From NCBI RefSeq assembly GCF_051020955.1, contig NC_135015.1, forward strand, positions 2,553,616 through 2,617,615: a DNA stretch of 64,000 nucleotides, read 5' to 3'. Each line of letters opens with the position of its first letter. Position 1 is the first letter of the stretch. Positions 1-11,700 of the stretch are shown here, in pieces. The notes under the pieces were generated by a model, which ran no database searches, was not told where the DNA came from, and worked only from the letters and a program-made list of their open reading frames with translations. Made by a program: the position numbers and the translations under genes. Origin of the DNA: Megalopta genalis (taxonomy: Eukaryota; Arthropoda; Insecta; Hymenoptera; Halictidae).

Positions 1-3000
1 CAAAATAGAATGCAAAGTCATCGAACACTGCATTTGTGTGCACTAGTGCGTCAAGTAATAACGAATTAATCCACAGGGTACGATTTCGGTGATCAGTATA
101 CATTTGGCAACTTCCCTCGCTTGCATTTATTACGAAGCAAATTGCAGTGACGTCATCGTTTCACCGAACGTACTGAAATAGTTTGAACGTGTTTAGTTCG
201 AGAATAACATCGCAACGTTACTATCTAAGGAAGTTATTAAGCTGTATGGTTAATCACCTGACCAATTATGGGTTAATACTTGCGAAGAAGGCAGTATGTA
301 CAGTTGCTGCGGAAAATCAATTAACGATTGTAATTAACTTGGAAATAAATGTCATAGTGTAGTATGAACGTGTAAAGAAATTTACGGAATTTCAGAGAAA
401 TGTTCGAATGTAGATGTTAGAAAGAATAAATCAATTTTAATATTTTACTAAAAATTATGCGGGTAATACCAACGTAATGAATTTCTGTACATGAATTTTC
501 CATGCACTACAAAATAATAATATAATTCAAAATCTATGTATATACCTTGTTTCATTGAACGTATTTATAAATTATTTAATCAAGCTTATAAAATAAAATG
601 CGAAATTATTTAATAGTGAAAGTAGAGAAAGTTCCATCGAATAGATGAATTTCTTACTTGAATCATTAGACAACCGGTGTTCATAGATCGCATAATGAAG
701 ATAAAATACGACAGTATAAAAGCCGTAATTAATTTTAATGACGTTTCCGCTTTATTTTCAAAGGCACCATGCTTTCAAGGGGAGAAATAAATCCCCAATC
801 AAAACCGGTACCTTACAAATTATTCCAAGAAAATGCAATTTAACATATTGCATTTGCATTTAACGGTTGCGTTAACGTATTTGTATTCAGACAATACGGA
901 AAGCTGTTCTTATAAACGTTGTTGCTACAAAATTCGATGAATATTCATATTGCATCGATGCAGCAATTACATGAAATTAATTATTATTCCTTCTGTGTAC
1001 GATGGCTGTCGAAATTATTATAAATTATAGGCCACATATTTTTTAATGAAAATATTACCACAGTTCCAAATCGATGTGTTAATATAATTATTTACAATTT
1101 AAAACGTATTAACGTATTGATTACATTTGTTTCGAAAATCTCTGCCGACTTCATTCGCTGTTTTCCGCTTCTGATAATCTCTGATAAACAAATTTCCATT
1201 CGGTTACAATATTACTGTTCGGGCAACGTTGCGAACATTTTCAATTTCCGAAACCATTAATTACGGGGCAATAAAACAGTTTCGCAGTTTCAATTACAAG
1301 GTATCAACTCAACAACATAAGCGAGATCTAATTCGAAGTTTCCCTCTAACGAGCGCATAATCGCTTAATAAGAGTCTTATCGAACCGCGTTGCGTCCGTA
1401 CTGGTCCAAGATTATTCTATTGTGAGCCCTAAAGCCATTGGAACGTGAAGAAAAATGGGCAATAATAGAAGCTGAAATTTCTTTTTACTTCCCGTACACG
1501 CGATACCAGTGCACCCCCTCTGCGAATGCGTCCGTCGAGGGTGTATAGCAAACGTATACAGGGTGGCTCCAAAAGTATCACATAAAAAAGAAGAAATATT
1601 TCAGTCTTAAAAAGTAACAAACGTGTGTTGCTTTATAAGAATGACAAGATTTTATTTATTTAAACATTCCTCCATTTTTATTATAATATGTGCTTGGACG
1701 AATATTAAATTATATTCTGTGAAAGAATCTTTATAATTTCAGCATCTTCAAAACAATAATAACCTATAGGTTCAGTCGATTTATTTGCTTAAAGTTAATT
1801 AGGACATCTTTGTTATTAAAGATTTTCAAAAACCTATACATTTGCATTAATTTTGTACCTGCGTTTCTTATGGCAGCTGAAATATTCATAACGAGAAGAT
1901 ACAATATTATTTCGTTTCGAAAAGATGAATTCTATGCATATTTAATAGATTTTACTTGGACTCGATACGATACGGAAAAATTCACATGGTCGATAAAAGA
2001 TGAAAAATATAGAAATGGTTATATTACGTTGCTAATAATTTTCAGCATCACTATTTATTGAAATATGTTCTTCGTAGCATCCTCTGACGTAAAAATGAGA
2101 CGTGATAATGAGGTAGCTTAAGATAATTATAATTTATAACTCTGGCCGAGCGTAAACAATTGGGTACGATACTATTGTGTACGGTAAAACGCTTATAAAA
2201 GGCGGCCGAGAGGCGGCGAGCACGTATTCGCATTGTAAAGTTAAGCAGCATTACTTTAACAAAGGGAGGTGAATATTGCGTAATCGTTCAGCGGAATGAA
2301 AATATTAATAACGGGCGCCAGATTTTAAATGAAGAGCGTATTTCAAGATGAAATTTTAAATGAAGAATAACCGTTTGGAGTAATTAATAATTTCGTGAAA
2401 TTGCAAGCTATAAATTCAGCCGCAATTATACAATCTTCTCAGTCACGCCTTTAAAAAATTGGAAATCTAATAACCGCGTTTCTCTGTACATTTATGACTG
2501 ACAGAGTAAAAATTGTTTACATCGATTACAAGTGAGAGGAATCTTTGCAAATACCTTTTTTAAATAATTTTAGTAAACTGAACATAATCTACCACTGTTC
2601 TTAAATATTATTTTGATCTTTCTATTGTTTTATATTTTCCTATTTTTGTCACGAATGCATAAAATCGCAGTTTTTTGATAATATAGAATTTTTTAAATAT
2701 GAGATTTGTCTACTTTGAAAGAAGATTTTCGGTATATTTTAGTTAGTGAAGTTTTCAGTATATTTTAAATACGAAAAACTTTTTTAATCGATAGAAGAAA
2801 TGTTTCCATGCTTCTGGTGTTTAGGAGATGCTCTCTAAAAATAGAAATTTTCGAAAAGGAAGAACAGATTTGTTACGTGGTTGGTTCTCGATTGTACCGT
2901 GGCTTTTCCAAGTCACCCTATATACGTACACAGGAGGGTGAATTCGATTCTGACAGATTCCCCAGAGTATGGCCGCCAAAATTCGATAAGCTACCCCACC

Positions 3001-3480
3001 AAATTCGAATCTTCGATCACTCGGGATTCGACGTTGTGTGGAAAAGCTCCAGCGCGTCTAATTGCTTTATCGAGCATCGACCGTTGTAAGCGAGAGCAAG
3101 ATTTTTTGCACGTCCTCAGTAATTCCTTACCACGAACCTCCATTGGCAACAGCAAGTTTCGAATTTGCCCCAGCAAAATCAATCCTGCCTTCATTTCACA
3201 CACGACGCTTAATTATCGGCTTTTACAAGAAGAAATCTAGTTTCAGAAGATTCTTCATCTCGGAGCATTTATTCGAATTAAACTGCGGAATTTTATGCAT
3301 TTATATCATGCGCAGATTTTTAATATTCAAGAAACTTTATTTATCGACAGGATAAACCCTTTGTTACAATGAGAGAAAATAATAATAATAATGTAGCAGT
3401 TACAGAAGCACGGATAAAATACAAAAGCTTCAAACTAAAAAAAACTTACATATAAAGAGAAAGAGAGAAAAAAAAATAGA
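1..3480. other. AT-rich stretch without a recognised gene
   Basis: No open frame here resembles a known protein. Short frames at 1810-2061 and 2808-3355 are AT-driven, overlap one another on both strands and show no domain. At 1556-1570 the sequence TATACAGGGTGGCTCC looks like one end of a transposon of the class ending in ACAGGGTG, also seen near 28645 and 29830, but no partner end was found nearby. Confidence 0.6.
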
Positions 3481-3587
3481 TTAAATATAATTTCAATGAA
3501 ATTTCAATGAATGGAGTTATCTAGGACAGTTTTAAAGAAATTATTGCATTTTAAAAGGTGTTCCAATACTTTTTTGTCAGGGAACTA
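3481..3587. mobile_element. Orphan right end of a Tc1-like miniature element
   Basis: Read on the minus strand, the stretch ending near 3587 begins AGTTCCCTGACAAAAAAGT, then GGAACACC and TTTTAAAATGCAATAA. This is the same terminal pattern as the paired ends of the element at 18276-18910 (CCCTGG, AAAGAGTATTCG, then TTTTAAAA and GCAATAACTTT). No matching left end was found within 700 bp upstream, so it is a truncated copy. The left limit is arbitrary. Confidence 0.45.
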
Positions 3588-4460
3588 CGATAAATAAAGG
3601 GCTAATCACCCACAACCGTGAAAAGTGCGAGGGGTTAAGACAGAGCATGCGTTAAGCCGGTGTGAATACAAGCAGTAACCTCAAATGACAGGAAAATGCA
3701 TGCGCAAGATTTCCATCGAGTTCACATAATATCCTCGAAAGAACTCGGTTAAGGAAATTCGTGTGAAAAGTTGTATGAGTAGAGAGGGCAAGATGTTCGA
3801 CGCGTCGGACCAATGGAATTCTAGTCGCTGATTTTTCAGGCTGTTCTATCAGTATATCAGTGGGATTGCTAGGAGTCCCGAAGTATTTCTCCCACGATTT
3901 TACTTATTCACTTTTCAATCGTGCTGCGCGGTCGACGATCAGAATCTTCTTTCCTTTCAAAAACCAACCCTGCTGCTCTCCGTGGGGAGTTAAATCCATT
4001 AGATGTTCGTCTCCTCTCCTTTTTTTCTCTCTTCCAGTAGAACGAGGAAGCAGATACCAGGTAGGAGGACTAGAGGAATCGAAAGAAGAAGGTCGGAAAC
4101 GAGAGAGAAAAGAGGAACGGTCCCGTGAACAGGGGAGAAGCATAATCTATCCGATCCTCAGATGGGTGGAAACCTCTCTAGAAAGTCTTATAAGTAGAAT
4201 CCGAACGACATGGAAGTTCGAATAATATATATATGTATATATGTATAACTCATGAAAATCTGCTGCTCCTTATCCGTCGCGTCATTACTATTATCGGTCC
4301 TTAATATTTTTCTGAGTACTTTTCTTTTTTTCTCGTCCTATTACAATAGATAATAAAGAATCATTCTATAGTTGGTACTGATCGAGTTTTTAGAGTAAAG
4401 AATTTCTAATTTTATGCTGATTTTTTTAGTTTTTTTTATGCCGTTTATTCTAGTCGCATA
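3588..4460. other. Gene-free stretch, purine-rich in its second half
   Basis: A frame at 3860-4225 (+) and its antisense shadow at 3904-4143 come from a low-complexity purine-rich run (GAAAGAAGAAGG, GAGAGAAAAGAGG) and show no domain. A short TATATATATG run lies near 4226-4245. Nothing else was recognised. Confidence 0.5.
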
Positions 4461-5058
4461 CGGTGACTCCCGTTAATATTCGGACACGCTTTAAAGCGCA
4501 ATAGCTTTTGTAAAACTGAAATGAACGATTTGAATTTGTTATAGATGATAAAGGAAGCAATTTACTGTACAATGAGCAAACTACAAAACAATGTTGAAAT
4601 TTTCATCGAAATCGGTTAACGCAAGGTCACGTTACAAACGTTACAAGATCGTAAAAACTGTGAATTTCTCACACTTATTGGTCGAAAGTGTCAAAAACCG
4701 AGACAAAACTGCGATTTTTGCGATCTTTAATTGTTTACAGCTCATACCAAGGTCAACCGATTTCGATGAAACTTTCAACATGCATATAAGTTACCTAGAT
4801 CTACAAACCGCATTTTTTAAATCTTCGTTATAGGCTCAGATAAAAAAAAGTTAATAAATGAGAGTTTTTTATTTGCTTTTGTCATTCTAAGCAATAACAA
4901 AATTTTAAAAAAGCATTCTAGTTATGATTTAGTATCATTAGTAAGTTATGATTTAGTATCATTTAGTATTACTAAAAAAAAAATTTAAGTCGTTTAGTCC
5001 AATCCTAAAAAAGTTATTGCGCTTTTAAAATTGTCCGAATAGTAACGGGAGTCACGTT
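4461..5058. mobile_element. Tc1-like miniature inverted-repeat element
   Basis: The left end GTGACTCCCGTTAATATTCG (4463 on) is mirrored on the right by CGAATAGTAACGGGAGTCAC (to 5055), about 25 bp with one or two mismatches. The arms continue as GCGCAATAGCTTTT on the left and, read inward, GCGCAATAACTTTTT on the right. TA dinucleotides abut both ends (4459-4460 and 5059-5060), the Tc1/mariner target. Interior bases about 4690-4830 closely match 18605-18755 of the element at 18276. No transposase is encoded, so it would have depended on an enzyme supplied in trans. The exact first base is uncertain by 2-3 bp. Confidence 0.75.
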
Positions 5059-8000
5059 TACACACTTACGATTACACACACATGCGTTTATACAATGGCC
5101 ATATTGTTGTCGATAAGGCCAACTTCAAATTTATCGAGTTGTAATTGTATCTGCTTTCTTCACAGGTACCTTTTATGAATTTTCTAGTGAAAAATTTCCA
5201 GATTCAAGTATAGTAACAATTTTCAGCCAGAGTGTTTGGTGCTAATATATATAATAATAATATAATAATTCTACCTAAAAAGACATTGACGACCTTAAAA
5301 TTTCAAAAACCATGGCATCCGAAAAGCTTGTTAAATGTCCCAGAATATTGAAATGTTCGAACACATTATGATAGAACTTCGACCATAATGTAACTGCGTA
5401 TGAATTTCAAATAGTTAATTAACACAAATAGAGTATAACAAAGTTGATTTGCCATGAACTATGAATGACCGGATATTAACAAATGCATCATTTGTTTCGT
5501 CAAGAGAATTAATTAATAATTCAACAGATATTGTAACATAATATAGCTAATAATTTATTAATGAATGTAGAGCAAATATTGCTGGAATTGTGTTAAACTG
5601 TGAACATAGTTTCTCTAATGCAATTAAGATCTGTATTTATCGTCGCAGCTCATTGCTTGAGATTCAGTGACTGGTAGGGCGCATTGTTGCGATTTAATTA
5701 TTGAATAATTTCGTGTTGCAGGTTTGTTGTTGCTAAATGGGAAACCAGAGGGCGCATGCGTTCAGTGAACAGGCCGAAACTTTGTAGAAGGCAACACTCT
5801 GCTGGTGTAAGCTGTCCATGCAATGCATGGATTTGTTGCGGGTCACGATGAGGGCGGTCTGATAATTTCACCCTTGCACCGCCACGGTCAAGGTCATTGC
5901 CTCCAAAAGATCGTCACGCTGAGATCTGACGACCTTGCAGTGCTTGTCGTGCTTGCTCGACCAGGGTTCGATGCCCTCCCCTTCCTGACCTACGTAGCAT
6001 AGGTACGCGTGCGCGATGCTCGCCCAAACAACTTGGAATTATCATCAATTACTGTTAATTAAACTGTCGCAGGGAATTACACCATCCTTCAAGAGCGGAG
6101 ATTTTTCGTGGTAACAATCGTTTTCATTGTATTCCCATAGATGTGATCTATTTCCTAGAAAATAAGATACTTGAAATAAGTAGTCACAATAGGTATCCAT
6201 TCCGCTCCTGGAACTTGCATCGCAACGAATATAAATGCAATGGACAGGTTTTATGACCATCCGTGTTCTAGACATCGTCTTTTGTAAAACAGAGCATTAC
6301 TTTTTTTTTATCTACTTTGGACTACAACTATATCTCTTTCAGGGAGTAGATTAGAGTGAGAAAATGTAATTTATTAGAGCAGCGTTTCGGTATTTTAGTC
6401 GAATAATGTTAAACAGAATATTTTCTGCTGTTTTCTGTTACGTGTACATTAATTGTTATGGTAACACTGCAGATTTCGGTGGTGCATACAAAGGCTGAAG
6501 TCCTACGGAAAACCTCATTTGCCGACGAGTATATGAAATTAACATTTTAATGAAAACGGTATTGAATATAATTGTGTTTCTTCATATTATTCGTGCTTGT
6601 TATAAATGCATGAGTGCAGTGATAAATGAAAACCTAACAGAAATTGCTAGCATAGATTGACACGTTGATAACCCAATTGCCAGGTTATTCAAGAACAATT
6701 GCGAAAGAAAGTATGACTGAAGTTTTTATTAATTCGTGTCGAAGAACGAAAGAAAAGGGAAAATAATAACCGTCAGATAATTAATAACTCTTGACTAGAA
6801 ATCGATTTATCATCGCGTTACCGTTGAACAGTACATATAGAATTCTCATAAAAACTCACGGGTTTGATCATCATATTTTATCGCATTCACTTTCTGACAG
6901 TTGTCTGCGGACTAGCCGAGAATTAAAACACGCGACAAGCAATAAACTTTTGAATAAAATATGAAATAGACAAATGACTTGTCTGTGGTTGCAAGAAAGG
7001 ACGTCACATGTTTTCACCTTCGAGATACTGACGCTTGAAGTTCTGATCGCTAAATGTTTCGTATATTAATAGCGTTATCTTTTCGAGCCTCTCGAATTTA
7101 TTTCATAATAATATTTTTCTGATAAATAAGTAATATTCCACAGCTCGTTTAATGCGTAAACATAAATTTGTTTCAATTGCGACATGCGGAATTTTTTCTT
7201 AACAGACGTATTTACATCGAATTAATTAGAATATCGTACAAATTATAAAATCGTACGGATAGAAAACCGAAGCATGTTCCTTTCTAGAACTTGCAGGCAT
7301 TTACAGCACACTTATGCAGCACTGTAAAAATTGCCAGACATGGCGCGATCCGGTATGTGCATTTATACGACCATCCATAAATCTCCTGTCAGTTGTCTAG
7401 CCTATAAAACGGAGTAAAATAGAGTAAAATGAAAAATATGATAAACATAAATTTCTTCGCCCACTTTCTTGTCCCGCTCCACTTTTATGCATTATTCCAC
7501 GTATTTCAACAAACTCGCCGAACGCTCCGATATTTTTGGCTGTGTGCGCACACCTTCCGGAGATTTAATGTCTCACAGTTTCAACTAAAACTCATACTAC
7601 GGTATGCCGAACACGTTTAAGTTCGTTCTGGAAGTTACGCGGGCGGAGTAGGTATGGCTGCGCGATATTTCGTTCAAATTTGCACTCATGGTTGAGTAAT
7701 CAACCAACAGGATTGTACAGGATTCACGGTATAATAACGTACATCGGTAGCGAAGGGAGTATCATCGATCCTCGGAGACTTACACAGCCGAATTCGACTT
7801 CGCGATCTCGTTTCGCCGTCGAACAAAGTACAACGGAAATAGATAGCAATGGCCGTAAGTTCGTTGAAGCACCCTTTTGCAGGCCGAAGAAAATTCCTGC
7901 AGGTTTCTAGATTCCTCCGTGCGCGATTCGGCGCGAACTGAAATTTATTGGGATCGAGGTTAATGCATAATATCCGCATGGATAAGACATTTTTCGCAAT

Positions 8001-8196
8001 CCGTGAGACTCCTCTCATAGACATTCTGCACTTCAATGTATTCCGACCGCGGCACAAAAATTTAAAGCCTCGCACAGTGAAGTATTTTGGCTTGAAAAGC
8101 TGGCCAAAACTATTTTATTCGTCTTTGCGACAACACAGGATAGAAAATTCATGATAAGGTTTAATAAATACAGAGTTTCATGAACATTATTTAATA
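5059..8196. other. Intergenic or intronic filler
   Basis: No recognisable coding sequence. Short frames at 6045-6275, 7429-7620 and 7680-8154 overlap on both strands and resemble nothing. GGTTCGATGCC at 5965-5975 fits the RNA polymerase III B-box consensus, but there is no A-box or cloverleaf around it. The region 5680-6000 is somewhat GC-richer than its flanks. Confidence 0.5.
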
Positions 8197-8726
8197 TATG
8201 TTGGCAACTAAGTAATTGCCGATTTCAGTTATAGATGTCTCTCACTCCCATTTTTATGATATCCGTAAATGTTATATTATAAAATTATTATTATTATTAT
8301 TATTATGTTATTTTTTATTATCCGTGAATGTTAGCAACTGGACAAATTGAATGCAGCGGTCAAGGAAAAACGACCAGAATTGGTCAATCGTAAAGGTGTC
8401 ATTTTCCACCAGGACAATGCTAGGCCGCACACATCTTTGTCCACTCGGCAAAAATTGATGGATATTGGTTGGGAATCGATGTTACACCCACCATATAGCC
8501 CTGATCTCGCGCCATCGGATTACCATTTATTTCGATCCCTGGACAACTCCCTTCGTTGAAAAGGATCAGACTTTCTACGAGCGTGGAATTTCCAAGTTGT
8601 CAGAGAGATGGCAAAAGGTCATCGAACAAAATGGAAAATACACACATTACAGATTAAACTTCATTCCAAGTAAAAAAATTTTTTATTTCATTGAACAAAT
8701 CGGCAATTACTTAGTTGCCAACCCAA
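8197..8726 (+). mobile_element. Deleted mariner element, copy 1
   Basis: The ends are TTGGCAACTAAGTAATTGCC (8201 on) and, inverted, GGCAATTACTTAGTTGCC followed by AACCCAA (to 8726). TA lies at the right border, and a slightly eroded left border starts near 8197. A full mariner is about 1.3 kb; this one is about 530 bp because the amino-terminal and first catalytic part of the transposase is gone. An ATT microsatellite run (8285-8306) lies between the 5' end and the surviving coding part. The same internal junction occurs in the copy at 22371. Relative to that copy, about 57 bp are missing after the LDNSLR codons (near 8556), so the carboxy-terminal frame is broken. Confidence 0.85.
8335..8559 (+). 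pseudogene. Mariner transposase fragment, DD34D catalytic region
   Basis: The frame starting QLDKLNAAVKEKRPELVN carries the mariner signature QDNARPH and then YSPDLAPSDYHLF. The two aspartates are separated by 34 residues, the DD34D spacing of mariner transposases. The enzyme would cut and rejoin transposon ends in the nucleus. The fragment has lost the DNA-binding domain and the first catalytic aspartate, and no ATG precedes it in frame. It stops at 8559 because of a downstream deletion. The missing carboxy terminus continues in another frame, where FYERGISKLSERWQKVIEQN is readable at about 8572-8631. It cannot be active. Confidence 0.85.
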
Positions 8727-11700
8727 TAGTATAATTCGTAAAAATGTAAACAAGAAATTGATAATTGACGTCTTTATATCAAGGAATATTAACGACTACT
8801 GGAAAAAACATTTAAAGCACTGACTCTCCTTCACATTCAACATACAACTTGCAAATATAAATGCAACATACAATTTGCAAATATAAATGTGTATGAATAT
8901 GTTTGCTTATGTTATTTTACTTCAATACAAATTTTCTTTAGGAATTTAAATGAGTCTTACTCCTCATCGAACTGATCCATTTCTCAGTCGTATGCCGTAT
9001 TTATCTCGTATTTCTTTAATCTAATTAAAACAGTTAAATATTCTTCCAGGCACAAATTGGCAAGTAATTCTTTCTGTACTATGAGCCATCGAAACAAACA
9101 TCACAAAGACTGCATCGGCACTCGCTTAGAAATATAATAAAATTCTACATAAATTGTTTGAAATGTAATGTACTTCAATGAATTATTGGTAATTTTTTAA
9201 CGTCGCTAATCACAAGGACATAGGTAATGTGCCTGCATCGATTGTAAGAACCACGAATGAAATAAAAATGTATATTCTATTTAACAATCTCAAATAATGC
9301 AACAATGTTTATAAAATCTAATGTCTCTACACTTTCACATTTCACCTATTCACTTCAGATGCATAAAATCCAACAAATTTTACAGGATGCAGAAATTAAA
9401 ATTCAACAGCTCGTTCAATTTATCCTACCCTAAAGTTGTTTATCAAGGTGCTCGTATCTCATTAGCAAGCCGATTCTAATGATTGGATAATTTGAACATT
9501 TCGAAAAATATACTGAAGTCTCCTGCATGAAATACTTCACCGCGAAAGTCCGCCGGCAATTAATAACTGTGCGTTGAACTATTAATTACCGGCCGTGGTT
9601 TCCGGACCAGGGATGCCATGAGACGGCGGCCCATCGATTTTCGACACCTTGCCCTTCTCCGTCTCGCGAACATGTGCCCCGCCGGGCAGCCCGTCGCTTC
9701 TCCCACTCTTCCCGTCTGGGCTGCAACGGGTGCCCGTACAGAACAGATTCTCTCCGTAAGATGATACGCTTAACAAGCCGCGTCGCGTACTAGAAAAGAA
9801 CTACGACCACCCGATAGTCCGGCCAGGTAGTGTCGGCTGGGTAAGGGGGGAAGCGAAGGAGCAGGAAAGGCAGATATTGGCGAAACGGAGAAGAGCAAGG
9901 GGATCGTACTGGCAACGCTGATCCTGGACTACTCGCTAGCAAACCGTAATGCATAAAAGCATTATTACTTGAATAAAGTGTACAGATATAATTACGGAGC
10001 TCCGAAGTTCTCTCGCGACAGAGAAATCGGCGTTTTAATTAAGTAAAAGCTCCGTCGAAATTATACGACGATATTATTTTCGTTTAGGGTTATGGCCAAT
10101 GAGAAATTGGTTCCTGCTTTGTGCTTTCTGAAATCAAATCGGCAAATCCGAGTTCGCGTCCCTTCGAATTCGAAAGCGCAGGAAACAATAGGAGATTCCC
10201 ATCAAATTTTTTTTTGGAATCACGAACCGGCAAATGGGATTTAGAACGACGGAAGATAATTTGCGTTAACGACAAGAAATATTAACGTTCTTTTTTCTGA
10301 GCCGACCGTTATCGAATATGGGATACAGTCAATTCGTTTTATAATAGAACCGACATCGTCGACGGTTCTTCATTAGCATTTACAGTTAGTTTAAACGGCT
10401 AATGTAATTCAATTTCACGCATCGCTTAACTTCTCCTCTCTTTCATCATTTTTCCTTTTTCTCTGGATATTATTATCTCGCGTTGGTTCTCGTATAAAAA
10501 AAATTAATTAAACGAACTCAGAGCCAATGAAGTATAGGCGAAAAGTTACATTGATTTGGATTCCGTTTTAGCAAGAAAATACGAAAATTTCTATTGTTTT
10601 GGAAATCTTGCAAGTTTGTGGGGAAAATAAAGAAAAGTGTTTAGCGTAACTGCTTTATAAATATCGACTGTGGTTCAATTTAATTAACAAGACAAAAATG
10701 CCATAATTTTATGAACAGTGAACAAGCTTCACTGAAAATGTGAGCACTTTGCTGTATGTATGATCAATGAATGATCATTTCTTTATCCATTTGCAGAAAT
10801 CAATACAGCAAGAATGGCACCGGTCACAAATTTTAGCTGAATTTTCGTCGCAATCATTTCATACGTGAACCATCATACAATGATTTTCACAAAATAACTG
10901 GTATATTGGAATCATGATAGGCTCCAAATTAAAAGTGCAAAAAGATGTGCCAATCTAATTCTAGGTGAACGTTCCATTGATATTTTATTAATGATAATAA
11001 AATAATAAAACATGGAGAATTCAACTTTTATGACTTTAAAATTCAAAATCTATTTTAACAAAACCTGCAGATAATTTGTATTGATCAAAGAAATGTGCTG
11101 TAAGTCGTTTTTTGTCTACTCTGCAAAAATTTAAAGATAGGGTTTAACGTTCTAATATTTAGAAAATTAATGTTTTAATATTTAGACATTTCAAAGTTTT
11201 AATATCTATGTGATTTAGTGTTTTAATACTTAAGGGTTTAATGTACTAATATTTAAAAGTTTTGATGTTTCAACATTAAGGAGCTTTAATGTATATGTAT
11301 TTACATCAGATTTCAATGATTTCTTCCTTAAAACAGAATTTTGTCCGGTTAATTACGGCAATCCGTGCGCCAGTTGAAATTGCGCACGCATAATTCACGC
11401 GGCGACAAATTTTTCGTAATTAAACCGGGAATAATGCCGACCGGTGAGCAAGATCTTAAAACGCTAACGATCTTAAAACTTTAATCCCGGCGTTGCTCCA
11501 TTCAGCGAAATGAAAGGAAATTTAGTCCAAGGAGAAGAAGCACGGCTTCCTAGAGCGGAGTGTGTTTTCATTGGCAGGCCAGGCCCAGGAGCCCTTGGCC
11601 TCGGGAAAGCTCCTGCCACCTGCTAACCCCCGGCTCGCCTGCGCCGCGTCAATATTCGCAGACTGCTCTCCGCGAAAGCGACCTCGGTGCAACCCTGTGC

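Noticed and set aside
5965..5975. RNA polymerase III B-box match GGTTCGATGCC
   Set aside because: No A-box at the proper distance, no cloverleaf and no poly-T terminator. A tRNA or tRNA-derived SINE cannot be supported.
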